A program made the translations under genes and the position numbers. Below, one piece after another: positions 1 through 12,000 of a stretch of 64,000 nucleotides of DNA. This stretch comes from Merluccius polli (taxonomy: Eukaryota; Chordata; Actinopteri; Gadiformes; Merlucciidae). Every line of letters begins with the position of its first letter. The stretch's first letter is position 1. The stretch spans positions 1 to 64,000 of the forward strand of contig JAOPHQ010000598.1 in the NCBI GenBank assembly GCA_030340625.1, given 5' to 3'. Below the pieces are notes generated by a model. That model searched no databases and was not told the DNA's origin. It saw only the letters and a list, made by a program, of their open reading frames with translations.

Positions 1-1530
1 CACGATATCAGCAAAATGTGCGATGTGCGATCACACTGTTCAATATTGCGATGACGATATGACTTGCGATAAATAAGAAAATATTTAAGTTTGCATACAG
101 TTCCTGTCTCTTTCAGATTTTTCAGCTTTAATAGATTCCCTGCTTTTAGGTACTCTCAACACTGAATAGCTGATGGTAATTACATTAAAAAAAGGGAAAA
201 TAATATTCTTATGCATGCTTTTATTGAAACCCACATAACATTAATTTACATGTTATTGTAAAAATAAATTAAAGTTTCCTTACCCTGCTCTCAACAAAAA
301 CAAAAAGTATCTATTGAAATAAAAGAATCTCAGGGGGAAAAGAGCTTAAATAAATAACACAAATAAATTCTGGATTGGATACTGACAGGGTTAAATAATG
401 TCCAAAACATACTCCGTAGTTTGTGGTTTAAAATGTATATGTTAAGGACGAAAATGAAAACATCCCCGCTTAGCAAATGGTATCATCCTCTTCTCACCCC
501 TCCTTCTCCTCTGCACCGCTCCGCAGCCCGACCGTCCAGCGCGACTCACGCAGAGTGAGATCTGTTTAGTTGTAGTGTTGTGAATCAACTGTTGCTCCAA
601 AGCTCTGTCTCACACTTCTTTCCTTTTACCGAGAGTTGTTCCGATTCCGATACCATATCGGTGAGTGCTGGAGTCCAGGCACCGTTTACCAGTTAGCGCT
701 GTTAGCCCGGTTAGCTCCGTTAGCGCCATTAGCGCCATTAACGTAATTTACGTAAGTTATTTACGTAACTTACGCAAATTACGTAAGTTATTACGTAAAT
801 AACTTACGTAATTTGCGTAAGTTATTTACGTAATAACTTACGTAATTTGCGTAAGTTATTTACGTAATAACTTACGTAATTTGCGTAAGTTATTACGTAA
901 TAACTTACGCAAATTACGTAAGTTATTACGTAAATAACTTACGTAATTTGCGTAAGTTATTTACGTAATAACTTACGTAATTTGCGTAACTTACGTAAAT
1001 TACGTAAATAACTTACGTAATTTGCGTAACTTACGTGAATTGCGTAACTTACGCAATTCACGTAAGTTATTACGTAAATAACTTACGCAAATTACGTAAG
1101 TTATTACGTAAATTACGTAAATTGTGTAAATAACTTACGTAATTCGCGCGTCTTTTCTGGTCCGTCGTCATGGAAACATGAAGCCCTGCCAGTGGTGCGG
1201 CGTTTGGACCAGAGTGAAAACAAACGAACGACACACATCACTGAAAGTATTTCCACCGGGCCGCTGCGGAACGTCTCAGCAGCGTCCCAGGAGCGGCGCG
1301 CCGCAGCCGCAACGCTATCTTTACGTAGCGTTATCCTGCAGGAACGTCAGCGAAGCTTGGCGTCATCTGATTGACTAGTGTGTGCATGCATGGCCCCAAA
1401 TGTCAGAATGCCACGGCGAGTGTGCATGGCGAACTTCTCGCATTACAGACCAGCTTTTGCGATGTGTTTATCGCGAACGTTCACATCGCGATGACGATGA
1501 AAATTCGATTAATCGTGCAGGCCTATTCCT
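1..1530. mobile_element. non-autonomous DNA-transposon-like element, left end cut by the window
   Basis: The right boundary near 1500-1528 reads cgattaatcgtgcaggcct. The first bases of the window (cacgat...) look like the inverted counterpart of that end, and both ends carry GCGATGACGAT-type motifs (50-60 and 1488-1498). This is the arrangement of the terminal inverted repeats of hAT-like fish elements that end in a 'gcacgattaat' motif. No transposase frame is visible inside. The interior holds a GC-richer stretch (480-720), gttagc-type short repeats (690-735) and the TTACGTAA array. The family assignment is inference, because the true left end lies outside the window. Confidence 0.4.
738..1146. 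repeat. palindromic TTACGTAA minisatellite array
   Basis: About 400 bp is built almost entirely from ttacgtaa, ttgcgtaa and ttacgcaa blocks joined by agttat or ataact linkers. I count 23 perfect TTACGTAA octamers. The higher-order unit is about 33-34 bp and self-complementary, so either strand can fold into long hairpins. TTACGTAA is also the core of the consensus bound by PAR-bZIP/NFIL3 factors (D-box). That resemblance is established for the motif; any binding here is inference. Confidence 0.9.
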
Positions 1531-4315
1531 AATATAGAGAAACTATTTAGGATAGGTTGTGTATGATGGTCTAGGATATGTGCGTAGGGTAGGCCTACAT
1601 ACACTTTCTCACGATTCTCCGTGAGAAAGTCCAACCTTGCCCAAGAGGATGAACTGGTTTTGTTTGCTATAAATAAATGTAACATTTAGTAAAGTCTGCA
1701 TAACAAGTCCTAAAAGACCATGGTAATGTCATAAGTTATAAAGTCTAAAAGACTTTCATTAACTTGGACGAATAAAGTGTATTATATATGGTTGAATGAT
1801 TATATATGGTTGGTTGATTGCAGAATGAAGTGCATACAACTTGATTTGACAAGAGGTTGTGTTTATTAAACTGGACATGCCTTTGTGTCTCAGAAGTCAG
1901 GACACAGCTGAATAGAAAAGTGCAAACGCTTTAATTACGTCTTTAAAGACTGCACTTTGAGCAGATTGAAGTTTCTTTTGGATAAAAACGTACAGAAAAA
2001 GGTTTCATTTAAACGCTTCTGGTTTTTCCCCAAAACTCTTGAACTGGAAGAATAACCTAACTTTTATGCAAAATATATTACAGTTTGGATCCTCAAATCC
2101 ACTGCAGTGTTGTTTAATAAAAACAATATCAAAGTGCCACAGCAGGCCCCTACCCTCAGTTGGAAATAGAAAATGGCATAATCCCAAAAAGAGATTGGGA
2201 AATGACTGAATGTCCTCAGTACAGCCATTCGATTCTACTGCATAGTACTCTGTGATACTTGATTCCTACCAGTCATTAACTGCTTGATTACGATAATGAC
2301 ATTTGTATATCTATATATATATATAGAGGTACAATCTTCAAATCTTCAAATGAAATTTACACTGCACTTCAATATTTTAATTCAATTTAAAAGGGAAGTC
2401 TTCACTAAATGCTAACAAATTAAAGAAACTTGAATATTTTTTATGAAATACTTTGCTTCGGCATTTAATTCCGAAGCAAATATTACCGTAGCTAATGTCT
2501 ATAAATTAACTTATTTATATAGACGTGGATTTATGCAATCCCATATATAAAACCCTCCTCAAAATCCATGTTATATAGCGCGTTGAGAAGAGGTGATTAA
2601 AAGGGTCAAACTACCCACTGACAAGCAACAGTTGTCACTGAACATTTCTTTTTTTTTTTTTTTTTGCTCAATGAGAATAATTCCAGTATACAGATTTGTA
2701 CAATTTCTGAGGTAACTATAATATGGTTTTTTTCCTTTGTTAATCCGCGAGGCAAGTCAAGGCAAGAAATGACCCAAAATCCAAAGTCAGGCACCGAGTA
2801 AATACTGCTCTCCTACGAGACGACGAAAAAGGACAGCTTTGTAACAGTATGAACCTTCGTTTCTACATTCTGATGCGAGATGTTCACTAAAAACATAAAG
2901 ATAATGTAGGATGGACAGCCCATGTCTGGGGGCTACGGGTTTGAGTGTTTCCTATGTGACTTAGTGAGTCAACAAACGCCGCCTTATCACTCACACAAGG
3001 TTATTATAACTACACAGACTCCATACAAGGCTCAACACATTCCCATATTAAAGAACAGTGCCACAAAACTATAGTCTATATACGATAAACAATAGAGAAC
3101 CAATTAATTAACAATCTAAAAAAGCTTAAATACCCATTCCCAAAGCAAAAAATACCTACATATACCCAAAACATCTATCATTTGCATAGTGCTATATTTT
3201 GTTTATAGCACTTTCTCTTACATGAATATACATAATGAAGCTTTACTAAATAAGGCAGAAAAATAACAATTCTATTCGTGCCACACGAGTCAATAGTACA
3301 TTTGTGCAAATATTACACCCGTTAATGTCTTGCCGGTGTATTTTTTTTTTTAAATTGTGACATATGTACTCATTGGTTCCTGAGGTGCAGTTTGAAATCA
3401 AAATAAGAATAATCAGAAATAGGATCATGTTGAACTGAAATCAATGAAAAGCGGGATGCAATTAAGAGTTACTCAAACAGGCGGGGCTTTGGGCGAATCG
3501 TTGGAAGCATGACAATGTCGACAAAAACTAAAATTGCTTAAAAACTTTGAAATAGGGATTGGTGTATTCAAATCCTGTCCTATGTTGTCCAGGCAACATA
3601 GGACATTGTAGCCTCCACACTGGGCTAGGTAACATGCAATCCTATGGCAACAACAAGGCATCATCGTCTAAGGCAGGCCACCTGAGTAGCGGAGACATTA
3701 CGGTCATAGACATCATCACGGTTTCATTATAGCTTGTGGCTTTTCTCGCCACATTTGTTGCAAAGGTATTGCCCTCCCCTTTGTGTGTACTCTAACGAGC
3801 TTCTAAAAAAAGCCATAGGGTAATGTTGTGCAATGGGCCTCATTCACCTAGTGGCCATCTTGGATCCATCTGACTCGTGAGAATAGTGACGTGATCTGAT
3901 TCAATCTTTGGTTGGTTGACCTGAATCTGGCTATTATAAGCTATTCTGTGGTTACAAATATTTGCAAAAAGAAATATTGATATATCCGTAATATAGTCTA
4001 GAGTCTAGACTAGTTGAAAATGCTGACCTTTTACTCGTTGTAACTTGTGCCACAGCTGCACTTCACAATCCCATTAAGAGTCCAGCATTGAAAAAGTATA
4101 CTTTTTCTTTCTCTTACCGCAGGCTAAACCCCCGACACATCGTCTTGGAATAAAAATACATTATCTATCACTAGCCGATTCAAAGAAAAATCACCTGTTT
4201 ACAAAGTTATAGAAATCTGCATTCTTCATCGTGTGGTGCTAGAAACAGAGGAGGGGGGAAAAAGTAGTCTTTAGAAATGTTTTTTGAATGAAAACCGGCG
4301 GTACGGTGGGTAGCG
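1531..4315. other. AT-rich region downstream of FHIP1A, no gene seen
   Basis: No conserved coding frame is recognised on either strand. The 3'UTR of the minus-strand FHIP1A gene must lie in the upper part, but I could not place its poly(A) signal with confidence. A small hairpin with 11-bp arms sits near 1609-1636 (actttctcacg, six-base loop, cgtgagaaagt), and there is a short (TA)n tract at 2311-2328. Confidence 0.4.
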
Positions 4316-7300
4316 TTACTCCTCCATAGGAATGTAGGAGAGGATGGAGTGCTCCTGGGCGATGGCCGCCAGCTCCTTCAGGAACTCGGTGAAGAGGATG
4401 GCGGCGAACACTTCCGTGTTGGCCAGCGACACCACACTCTTGGGCTGCGGAGGGGGGATGACCTTTGACCCCTCCGAGACGGCGGCGGCTCCTCTGCCTC
4501 CATTGGTGGAGTCTGAAACACACACACACACACATTTTTAGTTTTTTTTTTCCTTCAGCAGCTAACATGACAAGGAAGTTCATCATCGCACTGAACGCAC
4601 TGGATGTAGTGCACACTTCGGGTGGTAATGTATGAAGTCTGCATATTTATAATGTTAATTACTATTAATGTGACCCTCATGCATTAATCATTTTCAAACA
4701 CTTAATATGAAATCAAAAGAGATGGGGAAAGCAGCTTGTGTATTCTGTTTTAAAGGAGTTCTGTCACTTAGTTAGAAGTCTTATCTGTGTGTGTGTGTGT
4801 GTGTGTGCGCGCGTTCGAGAGAGTGAACAGCGTGTCTGACAACGTGTACAACTGTGAAACCACTGGGAGATCTCCATCAGCAACATGTCTAAAACTTCAG
4901 TGACGTTCATGTGTCCCCACTGCTCAAGACAGAACTCAGAAATATTTTAAAGTCCTGGAGGGAACTCAATATTTATAACAATGCAGATCCTATTTAGTGC
5001 CGCGTGCGTTCAAAGCAAAACGAATGGAAGCAAAACAGCGGCTTCTCATTACCAGCAAACCAATTTTTCGACTGATTGGCATTCATCAATATCAATCAAT
5101 ATAGAATACATTGATAGGTGAATGCCACAGTCCACCAGTCATTAAAGAAGTTGGTGTACCAAAACAGACACAGGACGGTATACATTTTTTTTAAAAATGG
5201 TTAAAATAACACATTTTTCATGAATTCCTCAATCGAGACAACATTTTACAATGCATGTCAGCGGACAAGGGGACGGACAAACAAAGGGATAGAGAGTAGA
5301 CAGACAGACAGGTTGGCTAGACAGGCTAGTAGATGTATACCTGCTGGTAGGAGGGAGGTCTCCCTGGCTAGTAGCCAGTGTTGTGCAGCGGTGATCATCC
5401 CTTGGAAGTCCTTCTTACGCTCTGTCAGATCTTCTATCTGGTTCTTGATGGAGGCCAGGACCTGGACAGACAGACAGACAGGGACACACACACACACACA
5501 CACAGTGGTCAAGGTTTCCCCAACTGCTTTGCTGCAAGTCTGATATGTGTTTCAACTGCTTTAATAAACATCTGCCAATACAGATGAGCAAAACCAGCAC
5601 AAGAAGGAATAATATATTTGATATCATTCCAGTGTTATGTTTAATCAAGCATTGCTTAGAAAATCATTCAAAACTTATATACAACTTAAGGCACAATTCA
5701 GTTTCATTTCCCAGTAATATAGGCCAGTGTTTCTTTGAAAGACTGCAGGGGGTATGAGGAACATTTCTAAAAATCAGAATCTTGAATACCGCCTTACTGA
5801 TTATTAAGTAAATCTGAAGACTTAGTCTACATACTTTATATATTTCTTATAAATGACATGCACATACATTATTTATGTTAGGTCATTTCTTTCCCTCCCC
5901 AAAATGTTTTGTGCTGGTGAAAGGGGTTAAAAAAATATCTTATCGTACATTCGTAAAAATAGTTTGAAAACCACTGATAGACAGACACACACACTTTACT
6001 AGGGCTGGGCAATAATTCAATATTATCGTTTATCGTCTTTGAATGGTATTGTATCGTCACAAAATGAAGATATTGACTTATCGTGACACCCGGTTTTATA
6101 GTCCAAATGAATTACGATGAGAAGATATGCCCCTCAAAATGATCAAATATGAGGTTTGAAACGTCGGTGAGAAAAGAAAAACAGTTTTAGTCTGACACCA
6201 TCCTTTAAATCTCCACAGACTTCAACGTAACGACCCCCAGTGAGACGGTTCAGAATGGTATTTTGAATTGTGACATTTAGCGATATCGTGTAAAATTCCC
6301 CATAGTTATCCGTGCCATAATACTTTTCTCCGTGTGGGCAGCAGGCGCTTACCTGGTAGAGGGAGCGCACGCTGGGCTGGAACACCATGTTGGTGTTGAG
6401 GAGGAAGGAGCGCAGCAGGGGCTGAGGGTACGCCGCCAGCTGGGCTAGGATGCCCGTCAGCAGCAGGTTCACGTGCACCGAGTTCTCCAGCATGTTCTCC
6501 AGACGGGACAGCAGCACGCTGACAAACGGGCCTGCAGAGAGAGAGAGAGAGAGGGAGACACCGGGGAGTTAGGGACACGTTGGGATTTTTACAACGCTAT
6601 AAATGCTAAAGGCGATCGGACTTGCGGGTTGTGACCCAGGTTCGATTCTGACATGCCGTTCCTATGCTATGTCCATTCCTTCTGTCTTTCAACCCCACTT
6701 TCCTATCTGGTTTTATGGCACAAGAGCCAATACAAAAAGTAACTATGTATACAACATAATTGGGCATTTTTGTGGACTTAGAAAATGACTTCTTAATGAA
6801 TGCTAGAATGCTCTGTTTTTATTCGTCTCGTCTCACCAGTAAAAGGCACAGCGTGGGCTCTACTCCCGCTGCGGGGCTTGGAGCCGAACGGAGACTGGAC
6901 CTTCTCCGTCTCGGGGGTGTCTGCCGAGAACGAGCTGAAGTCCACCTCCATCTCCTCCATCTCCTCCTCCTCCTCCGGGGTGGGAGCGGGACACGCGGTC
7001 TCCGCTCCGCTCCCCACCTCGGAGGTCAGGCTGCAGATCAGCTCCTCGCACTGGGTCAGCAGGTCGTCGGTGCCGGGGTCGTCCTCCGGGCCGGTGTACC
7101 GGGTCGGCGGGTCGTCCGGGTTGGCGTTACAGTCTCTCTCCGCCGAGGAAGAGGAGGAGGGGGGGACCCTGCCGCCGCCGCCGCCGCCGTCCCGGCCCTC
7201 GGATGGATCCGTCCAGCTCGGCCCGTTCTCCGCCGCCTCCGTCGGGTCCGAGTACAGGGAGCTGCGTGGGGGGGGGGCCCCTCCCCTGGCGTCCAGGGTG

Positions 7301-8960
7301 GTCCTCTTGGCCACCAGGTCGTAGACCCTGACGTCGTCCTGGAAGTCCGACTCCTCGATGTAGGACCCCTGCACCAGCATGACGGCCGTCCGCCTCATCT
7401 CCTGGATGTGCTTGGGGGGCTCGGCGGCGGCGGCGGCGGGGGGAAGGGGTTTGCCGTCCTGGGGTTCGACCGTGGCGCTCTGCGCGGGGCAGGCGTCGTA
7501 GCTGTCGTCCCACTCCAGCTCCTGCTGATTGGCCGGCGGCAGCTCCGGGTGCGGTGCCGCCGCCGCCGCGGGGGGGGTGTCGATGCTGAGCGGACGCAGA
7601 CGCAGGCGGCGGCGGGGGCGGGGCGGAGGTCCTGTGCGCCTCGCCGGCGGGCAGGTAGTCCTCGGCGGGCGGCGCCTGGCCGTCGTAGGGCGCCGACCAC
7701 ACCTGGCAGGCGCGCATGCAGCTGGAGATGCCCCGGCGCGCGTCGTACAGGTAGTGCAGGTAGCTGACGTCCAGGTACACCTCCGAGCCGATCACACACA
7801 CGTCGGAGGAGCCGTCGTCCGACGAGCAGCTCTGCGGTTTGTCTGGGGGGGGGGGGGGGAAAACATTACAAAATGACGAATGCTGAGTACCAATAAAACG
7901 CCGGCATGGCTTTCACTGGCTCTCACGCGGTGCAGAACTAATGAGGATGACGAGCAGCGGTGGGGGTCAAACCGCCATAATGGATTCTAGCGGTGGGAGA
8001 TGTCGCAATCAGACTGAACACTTCAACACGTCAGCTTGTACGTTATCTGCCAATTACCCGCAGATTAGACCCAACAGCCAGAGGCCTTTGTCTCGCTCAA
8101 TGACTTCTTTGCGCGGATGTTTGAAAACATTATTTTACTTCGGCATTTTCCATTGCGGAAGCTCTTGAAAAGGCTTTGGCAATGTGTGAATAAGCTGTGT
8201 GCATAACTTAAGCGTGTATACGTATTAAAGTTGGAGGATTTGTTCATTACACCGACATGCACCAAAAACAGCAATAAAATAATCGGATTACAAACGTTTT
8301 TTCTAGTGGACACTTTACTATTAACACAGTTAAAACTTGACTATTAACACAGTGAACACTTCACTGTCAACACAGTTAACACTTTACTATTTCTATTTAG
8401 TAATTTATCCTCTAGCCAGGGGGTCAGGAATCAGCTAAACTAAACTATCCTCCCCCCCCCCCCCCCCCCCCCCCCCCCCTACAACTCGCCAGGAGTAATT
8501 CTTCAACCTGCACTTTGTACATTTTTACCATTAGCAAGCTCTAGTGGCTCGTGTTGGAACTACAGCTACAGCAGGCTGAAGTGTGTATATTCCACAATAT
8601 CCACACTTAATGAAGCATATTACGCTAACACACACAACTGCAGGCCCCTCACCCGCGGCGGTGCCGTGGTTCCCGGGGCCCGCGGCGGGGCCCTTGGTCC
8701 AGAGGATGGAGTCCAGCTGTCGGAGCGGCGGGGGGGCGTGTTCGGGGGAGCAGCACGACGGCGTCAGAGACAGCATCTTGGCCGCCGACACGGAGTAGCA
8801 GTCCCTCTCCCGCACCACGCGCCTCTGACTCAACATCATGTGGTTGCATGGGATCAGGTACCTGGCGGGGGGGGGGGGGGGGGTTAGTAAATGAAGAAGA
8901 GAGAGAGATAGGTGAGGAGGAGCAGAGAGGGGTGCGAAAGAGAAGGAGAGAGAGCGAGGG

Positions 8961-9004
<44 letters not shown>

Positions 9005-9045
9005 GAGGAGGAGCAGAGAGGGGTGCGAAAGAGAAGGAGGAGAGG

Positions 9046-9076
<31 letters not shown>

Positions 9077-12000
9077 AGGGAGGGAGGGAGGGAGGGAGGG
9101 AGGGAGGGAGAGGGAGAGATGCTTTTAGAAGAAGCCAGGTGGGGACACGAGTCGACTCAGCAGGGGGTGGAGGACAGACACTCATCACAGGGTAAACCAA
9201 TTAGGTCTCGCTGTCTGCCTGTGCATGCATGCCTGTGTGTGTGTGTGTCCCATACCTCAGGATTAGCTGCAGCATCACATCTTCACAGTACAAGCCAATG
9301 AGGGTGCGGAACAGAGCCAGAGATACCGTTCCCAACTGAGAGGAGAGACACAGAAGAGTTTCAAAGAGAGGATAATCATTAAATAAAAATAAGTGAGACG
9401 ACTTTGTGATGAACATCAGAGACAATGGTCTTTTTGTTTGAGGCACAGCGGAGACGCTGGGGGAGAGCAATCTGTAAGATAATTAAATTCTGAGCCTACA
9501 TTAGTGAAAGTGTTGTGTTTGGGGTGGCACAGAGACAGATTTACTTCTGAAACACACTCATTACTAACTGAAATCCTATCGGTAATGATGAGCACTCAAT
9601 TATGCAGAATCTAAAGGTCTGTTTTTTCCTCAGCCGGCATCAAAGAAAAAGTTTCCTGCATGTGGTACCAGCTTTGACTTCGAGTGAGAGAAGCGAGAAG
9701 CGAGATGAGGACAATCAATAGTCAACAAAAAGAGGGAGGAAGAATGTTTGATCATGTTGTTGTTCGTCTTTGCTTTGTGTCCTACATTGTGGCGGTTATA
9801 GAGGGAGCAATGTGAAAGGCAAACAGGCCCTCTATTACTCAACAGGCTGCAGGTGCATCAAAGTGTACTCCTCGTTCACAAACACTGAAACAAACGGCTT
9901 ATCATGGCATTTCAGGGATTGTGCAACCAATGTATCATTCACCTGTTCCTTGACTATGATATTATATCAACATATCTTATGTGAACTTTGTTTGAACAAG
10001 GCATTGTGCTGAATACACACACACACACACACACACACACGAGCGCGCGTGCCATTCCCACGACTTTTCATCACAGATCACTTTGCATGGCAAATAGCAT
10101 ACATAGGCACTGCGACTGCTTATCACCATGGCAACATTCTGCAGGTCTCTGTGCTGGAATGATTAAATATTAATATAGGATCCAATGCCTGAGGGCGGGT
10201 GAGCTGAGCCCATTTCTTCTCTCATGTTGACTGACTTTCATGTTGTGTACCCTTTGCATGTTTGCGTGTGTGTGTGTGTGTGTGCGCAAGTATGTAAACG
10301 TAAGCATACTAAGTGAGTGAGTGAATATTCATGCATCAATGTGTGTATAGGGAGTATGTATGCATACATAGATATTGAGTGAGTGAGTGAGTGCTGAGCG
10401 GCATGTATGTGTGCATACATGTATGCACACATAGTGAGTGACAGTGTGTGCATGCATGCATGCATACATACATACATACATACATACATACATACATACA
10501 TACATACATACATACATACATACATGCATGCATGCATGCATGTATGCATGTATGTGTGTTCATGCATGACTTAAGACACGTGCATGGCTGTACCTGGAAG
10601 GGGGTGTTGATGCGGCTGACCAGCGTGTCCAGGATGTGCACGTTGTCGTGGCGATGCAGCAGGATGAAGGACAGCAGGGTGTGCAGCAGGGCCGGCTCCG
10701 ACACGCTCCTCAGGAAGAGCTCCAGGTAGGCGGTGGTGGTCATCACCTCCTCCACTGTCAGCTGCAGAGAGAGGGAGAGAGGGAGGGATGGAGGGAAGAA
10801 GTCAATGTGACACACACACACCCCTATGAATTATGAATTGGAAGAGTACAATCTGTGTATGGAAGTGTTCATCACAGATGTGTTTCACCCGTTTGTCTCC
10901 ATTTCCTACTGCCCTGCTGTTTTTTCACTGTTTCTTACATCCGTATCACACATACATTTTTTACTATTCTGATGATGTGCTCATAACGGGACAGGACATA
11001 AAGCGTACAGAGCGTACATGAGTTCTTTATTCAACTATGGTATTGACTCATATAGGCATACGAGTCAATACCATAGTTGAATAAAGAACTCATTGGAAAT
11101 GGTATTTATGACCCCCACTGACACTCTTAACTGTGAACTTTATTTTGCACATCCCCATATTGCACACATTGTACATATTTTATATTTGTTATTTGTATAG
11201 TTATACAGCTTCTATTTTATTTATCTGTTTTACTTATATTGTACTTCTTATTCTTATATTTATGTCCCTGATAGTCCCTGTTTATTCCGGTTTATTGTAT
11301 GCACCACCCACACCAAAACAAATTCCTTGTAAGTGTTAACTTATGTGGCAATAAATCTCTTTCTGATTCTGATTATATTCCCAGGTGGAATCAAAAGGAT
11401 GTTTATTGAGCAGGACGGTGACCTCTGACCTTATGGAGAGCGGGAGCCAGGACGGGCACCAGGAAGCCGTTGTAGATGTATCCCAGCAGCTGGTCTCTGA
11501 TGTCAGCATGGGCCACCTACAGGGAGACACACCAGCTGTCAAGTCAGTGTGTATGTGTATGTATGAGTGTGTGTGTGTGTGCATGTGTATGTGTCTGTGT
11601 GTGTGTAGGTGTGTGCACGTCTGTTTACTCAGCACCTGTACGACAGCATTGCAGAACTCCAGTGAGTTGAGGAACTGCACGAGGGGGGGCATGCGGGCCC
11701 AGTCGTCTCCATGGAGACAGTGCCACTCCTCGTTGGGCACCTCCAGCTTAGTGGGCAGGGAAGAGTAGAGGCCGCTGAGCCCTGTGGCCAGCACCTATGG
11801 GTGGAGCAGAGCCAGCAGGAAATGAGTTCAAGTTTCAAAGAGAGGGATATGATTACACATTATGACATGAAAACATATTGAGGTGTCACTAGATCACATA
11901 GCGGCTAGCGTGCTACAGGGTGTTCAGTTCCCAAGCAGACTGTACTGGGTTCAGTATCTAATATCTGCTGCCTAACCTGCAGGCATCCTCAGCAAGATGC

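Noticed and set aside
738..1146. CRISPR-like or parS-like array reading of the TTACGTAA block
   Set aside because: There are no unique spacers, the context is eukaryotic, and the unit is a self-complementary minisatellite.
6760..7767. 335-codon plus-strand open frame opposite FHIP1A exon 8
   Set aside because: It is the antisense shadow of a GC-rich coding exon. Its composition is Gly/Arg/Ala-rich and it resembles no protein, whereas the minus strand carries conserved FHIP motifs and splice sites.
10238..10541. Cys/Met-rich MYVCMYVC frames
   Set aside because: Direct translation of the (ACAT/GCAT)n microsatellite.
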